Part shown: piece after piece, positions 1 through 10,763 of the stretch | Position numbering within the stretch: position 1 is the first letter of the stretch | Layout of the letters: each line of letters begins with the position of its first letter | Origin: Syncephalis fuscata | Lineage: Eukaryota > Zoopagomycota > Zoopagomycetes > Zoopagales > Piptocephalidaceae | DNA: 32,167 nt | Direction of reading: 5' to 3' | Assembly: GCA_025786725.1 (NCBI GenBank) | Contig: JAHLTZ010000081.1 | Span: forward strand, 1 to 32,167 | Notes under the pieces: model-generated | Told to the model about the DNA's origin: nothing | What the model saw: the letters and a program-made list of their open reading frames with translations, nothing else | Databases searched by the model: none | Position numbers and translations under genes: made by a program

Positions 1-5
1 ATGAT

Positions 6-3000
6 ATGAATACACGTCAAGATGACGTCAGTATGGTGGTACCACCTGTTACATCTAATGATATATATTCAAATAAGGATAGCCTAAGTGGAAATACCGG
101 ATTAAATAGTAATCAATATGAATCACGTCAATTGTCACCATCAAGAGATCAATTACAGAGACAGTCATCGCCTATCCATAGTGTGGAGAGACGTAGTAAT
201 TATAGTAATGACTATACGGATAGACCAAGAGATACATATAATGATGAAGATGCTGAACAAGATAGATCAATGAATAGACAACAACACAGACCGGGATCTA
301 GACAGCCATCTCATACTGGATCACATAGTGGATCACATACTGGATCTAATCTAGGATATGATAGATCATCAGCTCATTCATCGTCAACACCATCATTTAC
401 AGATCCATCTCATTCACCATCACCACCACCGTCTACTATAACAATAACACCACCACCAGTAAAGACACCAGAGTCAAGAGGTCCACGGAGATTAGATCGT
501 AGTTTGAGAACGTCTAACAACACATCAATGACACCGTCTAGAACAACACCTATGAGATCATCTATACATCCGCCAGTTCATGTATCTACTCAGCGTGATG
601 ATTATAATAATTCAATGACAAGACCGTCACCGCCTATAGTTAATTCACCTAATCGATATAACAACGATGATACTAGATCCAATTATAATGATCGTGACAT
701 TGATACTAGATCAAATATTGGTTTCAATGATCGCAATATCGATAATAGTCGATACAATAATAATTACAACAACCGTAATATTGATACTAGATCCAATGCT
801 GGTTTTAATGATCGTGATTTTGATACTCGTTCTAATGTCGGTTATAATGGTCGCAACATAGATAACAGTCGATATAATAATGCTTACAATGATCGTAATG
901 ATGATACTCGCTCTAATATGGGTTACAATGACCGTAACAGTAACAATTACAATGATCGTAATATTGATACTCGATCTAATCACAATGACCGTAATGATAA
1001 TAGTCGATACAACGACTACAATGATCGAAACTTTAATACCAGATCTAACTACAATGATCGTAATGTTGACACTCGTTCTAATGCCAATTACAACGATCGT
1101 GATTTCGATACTCGTTCTAATACCCGTTACAATGATCTTAATGTTGATACTCGTTCTAATACCCGTTACAACGATCGTAATGATGATACTCGTTCTAATA
1201 TGGGTTACAATGAGCGTAACAGCAACAATTACAATGATCGTAATATTGATACTCGATCTAATTACAATGACCGTAATGATAATAGTCGAGTTGATACATC
1301 ACGTGATCCATATAGTAGAGATCCAGCACCTCAACCATCATACAATACAGCTACAGATCAACCATATGATTATATTGGACATGATGGCCTATTGGAGAAT
1401 AGATTTAATGATGGCAGTCAATACGAACGCAATTCAAGACAACATGATAAAAGTGTATTTGACCAAGATGATAATGTACCTAAATGGGATATGGTTTCTA
1501 ATATTAATGGTGCCATTGCCCGTTACATTGAACAGTAAGTATAACGCGAGTATAGATATAGATACTACAAATGCTAATATATTTATAGCTTTATGAGATT
1601 GAATAATATGGAATTGGAAGAGGAAGAGAATAAAATGGATATGCGTATTCATCAATGGGGTATTCATCGATTACAAGAAGAGGGCCTTGTTCTATTAGAT
1701 ATGCAAGGTGAAATGCAGAGTAAACTTTATAGCATGCATGTTATTGTATTCCGTCCATCTAGAGGTAGAAGACTGCCTTATAATAACTTTATGCAAGGTG
1801 ATATGCTTAAAGCATCTAGAGATTTACCGACAGATGAATGTGCATGGGATATGACTGTATTGAATAAGACGGCGAATGAATTGCATGTTATCACGCGTAG
1901 ACCGCCTCCAGATCTACATGAGGATGTGTGGCGACTTGATCAAGCCTTTTCACCTATTCCCTATCAACGGTAATAGATATATGTTAGTGTATATATAAGT
2001 GTATACTAATTTTTGATATAGAACGGAAAAGGCTTTACTTTCATTGTGTCAGACAGGTACAGGCAGTGATGTACACGAGCGGGATAGACGACGTGAACGA
2101 CAAGCACAAGAACAGCAAGATTATGAATCAGATAGAAATTACATGAAGACAGTCGATAATCCACGTCCATTAAAGAAAGAAGGAACAGCATTTATTGGCA
2201 CCACATTACGTGATGTACTTGTAGCCAGTGATACACGTGCACTTGCTGGTAAGTGTACATAGATATACATAGAAATACATATATATTAATATATTTACCA
2301 TTTAATATATAATAGCTCAACCTTCGGGTCTGTTCGATAATTATCCTCAGATGCAAGAATGGCTTAAGGGACCGGCTGATGAATCAGAAATTTTACGTAA
2401 TTCTAATTTAATGAATAATCATGATCAACCACCTAAAGAAACAAAGGCACTTAATCGTTCGCAGATATCTGCAGTTAAATTGGCATTAAATAATAGATTT
2501 TCATTAATTGTTGGTGTAAGTAATTAATAATGATTAAGATATTAAGATATTAGAGTAGTAATAATAATAATAATAATATTTATTTATTTATTTATAACTT
2601 ATTTATATTAGCCACCTGGTACGGGTAAAACAACGGTAAATGATTTTATTTGTATTTAATTGATTAATTAGTGAATTATTAACTTTTTAATTTAATTATT
2701 TTTTACTTATCAATATAAATAGACAACAGTTAGATTGGTGCAGGTTGTACGTAAACTGACTAATGCTGAAATTCCTATTCTGGTTTGTGCCAAGACTAAT
2801 GTGGCCGTTGATAATTGTAAGTTATATTAATAAATGCAATATACAATATATAATAGTAATGGACTTTAATGGATTTTAATGGATTTTAATGGCTATTTTG
2901 ATAGTATTGGATGGTTTATTGGCAGCAGGTGTTGATGCTATTAGAGTTGGTGTAGTGGCCCGTGTTCGTACTGATTTACAGCATGCTACATTGGATGCAG

Positions 3001-4484
3001 AGATGGAAAAGCATCCACAATATAATCAATTAAAGAAATATCAAGATCAGTTGGAACGATTAAGAGGAGCAGCAAAAAACCAAGAGAAGAAAGGCCGCGG
3101 TAAGTATAGTATAATATTAATGAGTGAATGAATGAATGAATAACAATCCAATACTTAATATAATAGCACTTAAACAATTAAAGACCGGTACTCAGAAAGT
3201 GGATCTTTTAAGTACAGATATTGTTAAAGATGTATTAAGTAAGAATCAAGTGGTTTGTGCTACTTGTATCGGTGCAGGATCTGGTCAGCTTAAAGTAGGT
3301 GATGATGATGATGACAATAATAATGAGTCATGACTATAGAAATGGTTAATTAATACATTTTATTGAAAAAAGGGCTATCGATTTTCATTAGTTGTTATTG
3401 ATGAAGGATCTCAGTGTACTGAACCTGAATGTGTTATTCCATTAGCTAAAGGTGCTAAACATGCTATTATTGTTGGTGACCACTGTCAATTACCACCGGT
3501 GATTGTAAGTCGTGACGCTGGCCGACAAGGACTTAACTTTTCGCTATTTGACCGTTTACTAAGACGTGGTAAGATTAGTGGCTATATAATAATGATACAC
3601 TTATATACCTATATCTATTAATGTATTTAGAGGTGCCAAGTGTGATGTTGGATGTACAATATCGTATGCATCCTAGTATTTGCGCATTTCCTAGTGAAAT
3701 GTTTTATGATGGCCGACTTAAGAATGGTATTGAGCCACACGATAGACCAGTACCTATTCTACCTTCATTACCCGGCCTACCCGGTAGTGGTATGGTTGAT
3801 TTTGTATTACCGCCCGTGCTCTTCGTTGATTTGAAAGAAGGCACTGAAGCACGTATCAGTAATGGATCAGTTAAGAATGAACGAGAAATTGATATGGTTA
3901 TCCATTTATTACACGACTTAATGGATCATAATCAAACATTGTCACTGCGAGATATTGGCGTTATTACATTTTATGCTGAACAGCGTCGATCGATTCAAGA
4001 AGCAGTTCAAGATGATAAGATATTATTAAGAAATACACAGCCCAACTATAATGGTCGTGGCAATCGCCGTTCACCCAATAACAATAACAACAATAGTTAT
4101 CGCCAATCACAAGATGTACGTAGTTATGCCAATAAGAAGGATAATCTAATGGGCATCGCTGAAGAAGATTTACTTGAAGTACATACCGTCGATGGATTTC
4201 AAGGAAGAGAAAAGGAGGTCATTATTATGAGTACGGTACGAGCCAATCATCGTGGTGTGATTGGTTTTCTTAATGACTGGCGTCGACTTAACGTGGCCAT
4301 TACACGTGCCCGTCGTTTATTAATCATTGTGGGTAATGTAAGCACATTGATTTACGACGAGCACTGGGACGGTCTTATTAAGAGAACGTCTGAAAGTGTA
4401 GATGCGGCCATTATTCATGGCGATACGTATTTGGCCGATAAAGAACAGGCCAGAGGACATTCCACAATGCGTGTTCGTTATTAA
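6..4484 (+). CDS. SF1B DNA2/NAM7-type helicase (Upf1/IGHMBP2-like), 10 exons
   Basis: Exons: 6-1534, 1589-1969, 2022-2248, 2316-2515, 2612-2635 (24 nt), 2723-2816, 2905-3099, 3167-3294, 3373-3568, 3631-4484. They join in frame to about 1275 residues. The helicase core follows the Upf1/IGHMBP2 order: Q-motif-like NRSQ, Walker A GPPGTGKTT (about 779-787, mostly on the 24-nt exon), motif Ia NVAVDN, motif II DEGSQ (936-940), motif III GDHCQLPP (about 961), QYRMHP (about 1001), VDGFQGRE (about 1178) and NVAITRAR (about 1211). An IGHMBP2/Hcs1-like region rich in acidic residues, then GDM, precedes the core (about 510-640). Expected role is ATP-driven RNA or DNA unwinding; the exact orthologue is unclear. 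The first ~500 residues are Asn/Asp/Arg/Ser-rich low complexity, unusual for the family. The ATG at 6 is the first in frame, but no upstream stop is visible, so the true start may lie outside the window. Confidence 0.88.
654..1300 (+). repeat. Degenerate coding tandem repeat in the helicase N terminus
   Basis: About twenty imperfect copies of a short motif close to Y-N-D-R-N-x-D-T-R-S-N (roughly 30-36 nt per copy) follow one another within exon 1 of the helicase gene, residues about 217-430. The repeat also keeps two other frames open on both strands, producing long isoleucine/threonine-rich shadow ORFs that are not genes. The copies differ by substitutions and by loss of part units, as expected of replication slippage. 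The protein segment is predicted to be disordered; no function can be read from it. Confidence 0.85.
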
Positions 4485-4767
4485 CGAATAGAGTATATCT
4501 AAAATACTACAGTTTAGATATATTCTAATTCGTTTATTTAGCTTTTTTCAATTTCTTTTCTTTTACATTTTGCCATTTATTAAAATTACTTTACATTGAT
4601 ACTTAATAGCCAATTATGCACTGTCTAGCTATATTTTTATTGATCGGGTATATACGTGCACCAGGCATATCATAGCAATTATTGACACGATAATAGTAGT
4701 GATGCTAATAAAAAGAGTACTAATAAAAACAACTGTGTAATAGTAGTAATAATAGCAATAATACTAA

Positions 4768-5666
4768 TTAGCGTCGTTCACTATACTGATTATTACTATT
4801 GCTGGTACTGCTATGATGACGTCGTTGATGGTGTGAGCTTGGTGATCTTGAACGAGAGCGTCGTCGTGATTTACTATGGCTTTCCCGTTCTTCGTGGTCA
4901 CGTGATCCACGTTGTGATCGTTTCTCGCGTACCGTTAATCGTTGTGCTTCTTCGAGTTCACGTCGAATGGCCCGACCTGGATGACGTAAATGCATAAAGT
5001 TGCAGAAACCACCACGATCACACTCGCCATTCTCGTATTGTCGACAGCAGGCCTCAGAGAAATCGGTTACAGGCGATAACTCCACGAATAATGGTCGACC
5101 TATTCAATAAATTAATTAGTATATATTAGTAAACATTCATATGTACTATATAACTTACCGGCATAGAATCGCTTGTTTAGTTCTTCCATGGCCCGTTGTG
5201 CGTCTTCTTCATATGCAAAGCGTACGTAAACATTACCGACTAAATGATCACCGACATTGTCGCATACACGCATATCTTCAACTTCGCCGTATTTGCAGAA
5301 TTCCATAAAAATATCCTCGTAGAACAGATCAAAGTGCGATTGCAATTGTTCTTTGTCTAGTTGGCAGTTAGGATCGAGTGCGGGATTCTGATAGAAGTTG
5401 GCAATAAGAACTGTTTGCGAAAAGTTTGGCTTGACATGTTTACGCGAACAGCGTTCGCCGTGTCGGCATGCACCGATCTTGAAGTAGAACGAGCAATTGA
5501 CTCTATGAGATGATTTAGCGGTTAGTCATAAAGCTTGAAATACGCGACGATTATATTTAATTATTCTAAAACAAATACTAATAATAACAGCAATCGCGAT
5601 CGCGATCAAAAAAGCTACTTACTTATCCTTTTCTGTACCGTAGATAGACGCAAGATGCTCGGCCAT
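4768..5666 (-). CDS. U2AF1: U2 snRNP auxiliary factor small subunit (U2AF35)
   Basis: Exons 5666-5623, 5502-5159 and 5099-4768 join to 239 residues, the usual family size. The protein binds the 3' splice-site AG as a heterodimer with U2AF65. It has a first CCCH zinc finger at 18-37 (C-x8-C-x5-C-x3-H, in [11 protein letters not shown]), a UHM/RRM-like domain (about 45-130), a second CCCH finger containing [20 protein letters not shown], and a C-terminal Arg/Ser tail with SRRRSRSRS. Ser34 of the first finger and the Arg-Gln of the second, both important for AG-flank preference in the human protein, are conserved. Introns are 120 and 59 nt. The gene converges with the helicase gene. Its presence about 5 kb from the microexon gene is probably coincidental. 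Confidence 0.96.
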
Positions 5667-6198
5667 GATAATAGCGTTAATCAGGTAAACAATACAAAAG
5701 TTACTGGGCAATTAAACAAATAAATGGAAGAAAGAAAGAAAGAGAAAGAGAAAGAAAGTACTGAATGAGTTGAGTTATCATTAATATTAATAATATTAAA
5801 ATAATCACACGATGATAACATTGCTTAATTATTAGTAATTGGAATCAAATTGTTTTAATAAATAAATAGTCTGTATAAATATTTGCAAGTGCTTTATTTA
5901 TAATCTAAATGTTTGTATCAATTTAAGCAACTGTAATATTTAATAAAAGGTATTCAAAAAACCTTTTGCCTACTTGCTTTATACACTATTGAGATAATAG
6001 ATTCATTTGTACAAGTATCTCTTATCGTTTCCAATTTATTTAATATTAAGCAAAAAATGGACTGTGAATACGACCAGTGTACATGTCAATAAACCAATTT
6101 TAACCTCGTTTTTTTATTAATTATTGTACATAAAGATTCAATAAATGGAGTAAACTTAAGGTATGATGGAAATTCAGTTGAATGTAGTAGATTGCTAT
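5667..6198. other. Intergenic region, 5' of U2AF35 and 3' of F-box-like copy A
   Basis: No gene seen. It contains a purine run near 5725-5758 just upstream of U2AF35. From about 5870 it resembles 15565-15740 (shared runs such as tttgtatcaatt and ttgcaa), which marks the 3' edge of the duplicated F-box-like block. At 6061-6105, read on the minus strand, there is a relic of the C terminus that copy B still encodes (NWFIDM-like). Confidence 0.6.
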
Positions 6199-8014
6199 TC
6201 AAGCATTCAAAATATCAAATGTCCCATCGCCATGGACAACAACTAACTTTTCACTATATAATTTTGCAATAGTTGTACAGTTTATAGTTCGAGTCCATAC
6301 TATACGTCCTTGGTCAGAACTATCGATTGGCAATAACTGGCCGAGATCTCTGGCGTCAAACATTGATTGGGACAAATCTTTTGACGAAGATTTCTCCAAT
6401 GCAAATAGCGATAATGAAGCTTTAAACGTGTGCATTGGATACCGCTCTTGCATTTTCCCATCATATACACTTATTAAACACATTCCTTCTGTATATGTTT
6501 CAGCCTTGATTATGGCATTCGAGCAATATGGAATGGTGATTTGATTTGATAATATTTTTTTGCACTGAGATTGGTCTTTTTGGACGTCAAATAATTCCCA
6601 TTGAACATGCATTAACCGATTGCTATTACTAAAAGCCGACAAACTTTGAGCAGTATAAGCTATATAAGTGGAGTCATACTCTATAGAGGTAGGCGCTAAT
6701 GTCCATATTAGCAATTGGCATTGGCCACTAGAAGCAAATTGAATACATGTACATGAGACATGGCTGCTTAATCTTGGCCCTTCTATCCACTGTTTTCCCA
6801 CCAAGTCAAGAAAATCAAACCTTTTGTGGAGATCTTGCATACTTTTAGTTCGTAAAAGGACATGGTTGTTGTAAATGCCAACTAAACAAGATACACCATG
6901 ACCTTCCCAACTTTGACTCTTGTCCTGAAGATAAATAATATTTGGAGATAAATAGCCAGCATCGGGCCATACTATAATAGCCTCTCGCAGGCTGCTTGTT
7001 CGTTCTTTTGCGGATTCAGTAGTCGAAGCAATAGATGGAGATTTGTCTAAATTGTTAGAAACCTCAAGCTTGTTTTCTTTAATATACTCCGCTTCCATTT
7101 CAGCTAAGTTTACTATTGTCAACTACATTAGTAAATACTACCGTAGTCACTAAAACTAATAATAAAAAATTACCTATTGGGTCGCCAATAGCCACACTGT
7201 TCACGTCATCATAAGTGTCCATAGAAATATGAGCCACAATGAATTGATTTACTCCATAGACTGAGTGGGTTTGCACTATTTTCTTGAATAAAGGCGATGC
7301 TAGAGAAGTAATCAATTCTCTTTCAATCAGCTGCTCGTCATTGTGTGTATTTTTTTGGTTAAAGAGATTGTACTGAATTGACCAAATTTTTGTTTCTTGT
7401 TTACACCACACCAACGTATACCAGCGATTTACTTCAACTAGCTCCAACTCAGAGTATTTATCAATTGGCAAATCGCATATCCACTTTTTGAATTGACCTG
7501 CCATAAGTTTGCGGTTGATATGTCGGCGCCAGCGATAGGCGTAAAACCAATTAATGGTATCAAGGTTAGAGACGGGTGGTAAATCGCCAACACGCAATAT
7601 AAGCTCATAATCATCAGTATCAATTGTTGTAATAGTATTGAAACTAAATACAGATGGTGGGTCGTCAACAGGTGATATAAGTTCATAATCAGCATCATCA
7701 GCTGTTATAACATTATATGTTGACAAATCTTCATGTGTTGTTTGGTTTACATTAAGTGAAGGCTTGTTTGATTCTTTTGCAGCATTAATGTGCCAGCTAT
7801 ACCATGTAAGCCAACTTTGTTCACGCTGATCACCTAGACAAAATTTGTATCTATATTGTTGTTCCCAATAATCAGGATGATCAACTATCATTTGATGAAG
7901 AAATCGACAGCACGTGGCAAAACGTACCACATCTCGCTCTTCCATAAAATTAAACAAATGCAATAAAACATCGTAGTTTTGCCAAAAGTACTTGTTATGA
8001 ATACTTGAAGCCAT
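6199..8014 (-). CDS. F-box-like protein, copy A, C-terminally truncated
   Basis: Exon 1 is 8014-7174 and exon 2 is 7112-6199, giving about 584 residues. The N terminus looks like a divergent F-box (LHLFNFMEERDVVRFATCC, then WEQQYRYKF, about 15-60). The rest is unrecognised and could be a substrate-recognition module. F-box proteins usually link substrates to SCF ubiquitin ligases; that role is inferred only from the N terminus. The 61-nt intron uses TACTAAT and the acceptor GACAATAG. A nearer TAG only a few bases after the branch site must be skipped, because it would lead into a stop. The protein is about 99% identical to copy B (15745-17713) but ends at DILNA. There copy B has CGA and this copy has TGA; homologous sequence continues downstream with a 1-nt deletion. 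Either a shortened functional protein or an early pseudogene. Confidence 0.72.
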
Positions 8015-10763
8015 GGTTAACTAGAAATAGCTACGTCAAAATTGTTATATGATAGACAGAATGGATAGCAGGAAGTGTAAGTAGGAAGAAAAAGACATGT
8101 ATGCCTTTGAGTTGTTTTTGTCCTATTTAAAGTAAAATGGTTACATAATAGCGCATATTTACAATATAAATATTTTTATATTTAATAAAAACCAATAATA
8201 ATCAGTATTATTATATATTATATGTAGTTTAGAAAGTATTTATGACAAATGTTTATTCAAATAGCTGTGTTACTCCTAAATAATCAAATAGTGTGATTTA
8301 AAATGTTGCTGCGCATCAACTGTAGTGGGTATATGATAAAATGACACTTTGGCTGTGGATAAACTACTACTATCAAGACGTATAAGCATCTAAATTTTTT
8401 AGATAGTATTTGGTATAATTAGATTGTTACAATTTCAAAGCCTAGATATTGTAAAAAGTGGCTAAGCAATAGGAAATTGAAGGAAGAGCAATGATAATTT
8501 AGTCGCAATAAAGCAATTTTAACTGTGTTCTACTTGATTTCACGGCGATTCAGTCAAAGTACAGCTACTATCAACTAACTGATACAGTAGCTTGCTTGTA
8601 AAATTCTAATAATTTATTTTGTATAAAATTTAATTAAAATTAGTAATATTTTTCTTATATTCTGATATAATTATCGTGGATATCGGGTTTAATGGAAGGT
8701 AGGCTTTTGATGTTTTTAATCTTGTTTTTATTTATACTAAAGGCATAATTGTAAACTAAATTCTAAACATATTTTTCTTCTTTTATTGCGCATCTTATTT
8801 TTGTTAATATATAACGAAATAGTTTGATTGTATTTTATGATTTTATGGACAGTGTATGTGATCACATTATTGTACCTTTAGCGATAAGGCAGCATATGAT
8901 ACAAATATTGTGACGTACAGAAAAAACGTTATAGATATTAAGGGGAAGGGGGTTGTGGTGGCCTAAACAGTCAACACGTCTTTTCTTGGGAGAAAAATGT
9001 TGGTTCGCTTAGTTTTAAATCTTGTTTTTAGAAAATGCGTTACGAAATCCTTCCGTAAAAGAAACGATTGATATTCCAACACGTAAGGAGAGCCACCAAC
9101 AGTTTCCGTTGTAAATGGCAGGTTCTGCGTTGCGCGCGGATAGATTCAAAATAAACCGTCTATTTTTCTATGGGTGGCAGGTAAATGCCGCAAATGCATG
9201 GTTAGGTTCCACGGGCCATTGTCTCGCTTAAACTAATAAATTCAAATTCAAATACCTACTCTTGCAAGCGTTTAAATAATTCTTGGAGTTATTGATTAAA
9301 TCAACGAGTGTGTAGATATAAATATAATTAAGAAACTCACAATGCGCTTGCAAATATTTTATGTACAAACAATTAGCATTACAGAGTATAGTGGCAATAA
9401 AATATCGCCTAATCATTAGCGTTTACCTATTTAATTTTATACAAGTAACTGTGCTATTACATAGACACTTTGTAGTTTTATTTAATGTTATGTACAATGC
9501 TTTCTGTTTGCTGCGCTTTATTTCTGTTTAAAGTTATTGTTCTATTTGCATCAGCAACAGCCAACTTTTAATAAACGCAATCCAGCTTAGCCTAACTATA
9601 GCGATTTGCTATATGTTAAACCAGTAAATCTTTGAGCTGTCAATTGTTTTCCATCGATTTCTGATTTGGCTTGTTCCTCTATATTCCATTTTGCTTAACT
9701 TGTCAGAATTGGTTTTTAGAAATATGGGCAGCACTTAGGCCTTGGATGATTACCTGTTAATATGCAATTCATTGACATTATGCACTCAAAATTGCTGGTA
9801 TTTGTCTAGGATTGTTGATGTGCCAAGCCTCCGTTTACATGTTACATTGCATAGAATTTAGGCAATAAAATTTATTTTATAAACGAAAACTAGCAACAGC
9901 AGTGGTCAGCTGGAATGTCTTATTATTAAAAATACCGTGATGAATTACAGCACAACAATACTTATCGTATAGTCGATTCCAGGTATTTTAGATTGGTCGC
10001 CATTTGAATGATGCCAGTTGCACAACATGTAGCATGATATGCCTGAATGTGATGCATTGTGAATTCAAAACAACGATTACCCCTGTAACAATAGGCATAG
10101 TGTCGAATGAAATGCATACATGTATTAATCAACACACCTTGTATAATTTAAAGAATTACAGCTGATTTATGTATGACAGTAAAAACCTGTATAAAAGACC
10201 AGTTTGATACATTAAACTTGTTTTGCATCAGTGTTATGTTCTATTTTTGTATGTATGCGGATAGTGAAGACCAAATCGGTAGAAATGGCAGCAAAGACAT
10301 CATTATCGTTTTCACGAAACCAAGCAATATACTTGTTTTTGCCAAATATTTAAATCGTGTAACAGAAGATACAGACTAATATGCATATTTTATCACATGT
10401 ACTGGGTTATTACCATTACTGTGTCATTTGTGCAAATGCCGAGAAAATTGAAGTAAAGGCTGGACAGGCTGAAATCAAGACTGGGAAGCATGATGTCACA
10501 CCATGAATCTATTGGTACACTCGCACCTCAAACCATGATTTGGATTGCTTTATTGGTTCATATTATACATCAATGGTATATCTCGTATACTGCAGTATAC
10601 CAGTATCTCAGCATAGCCGTAAGTTTAAATAGCTTGCAAAATATACACAACCAACTGCGATATCATCATCACATTCTACTTCTTACTAAACACACACTAC
10701 TCCTTACTTTATACCAACCACATTCTACTATCTCTCTTATTTGTTTAACAAGTCGACATCACC
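8015..10763. other. Gene-poor region between copy A and the microexon gene
   Basis: No convincing gene in 2.7 kb. The first ~115 bases match the region upstream of copy B and are probably its promoter. About 8306-8385 resembles 15160-15240 (shared cores gcgcatcaa and aaaatgacac), a second dispersed or duplicated piece. Small ORFs at 9228-9416 (-) and 10173-10379 (+) have no recognisable features. Confidence 0.5.
10619..10763 (+). promoter_or_regulatory. Likely promoter / 5' leader of the microexon gene
   Basis: The stretch before the ATG is C/T/A-rich and G-poor, as in leaders of strongly expressed fungal genes, with a TATA-like tttata at 10708-10713. A perfect donor GTAAGT at 10619-10624 and a tactaaac at about 10684 raise the possibility of an intron in the 5' leader. 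The start context accATGaag is good. Confidence 0.4.

Noticed and set aside
667-1596. Long Ile/Thr-rich ORFs on both strands
   Set aside because: Shadows of the coding repeat in the helicase N terminus.
9228-9416. 62-residue minus-strand ORF
   Set aside because: Isolated, low-complexity AT-rich translation with no supporting signal.
10173-10379. 68-residue ORF upstream of the microexon gene
   Set aside because: AT-rich, no motif, no splice or codon support.
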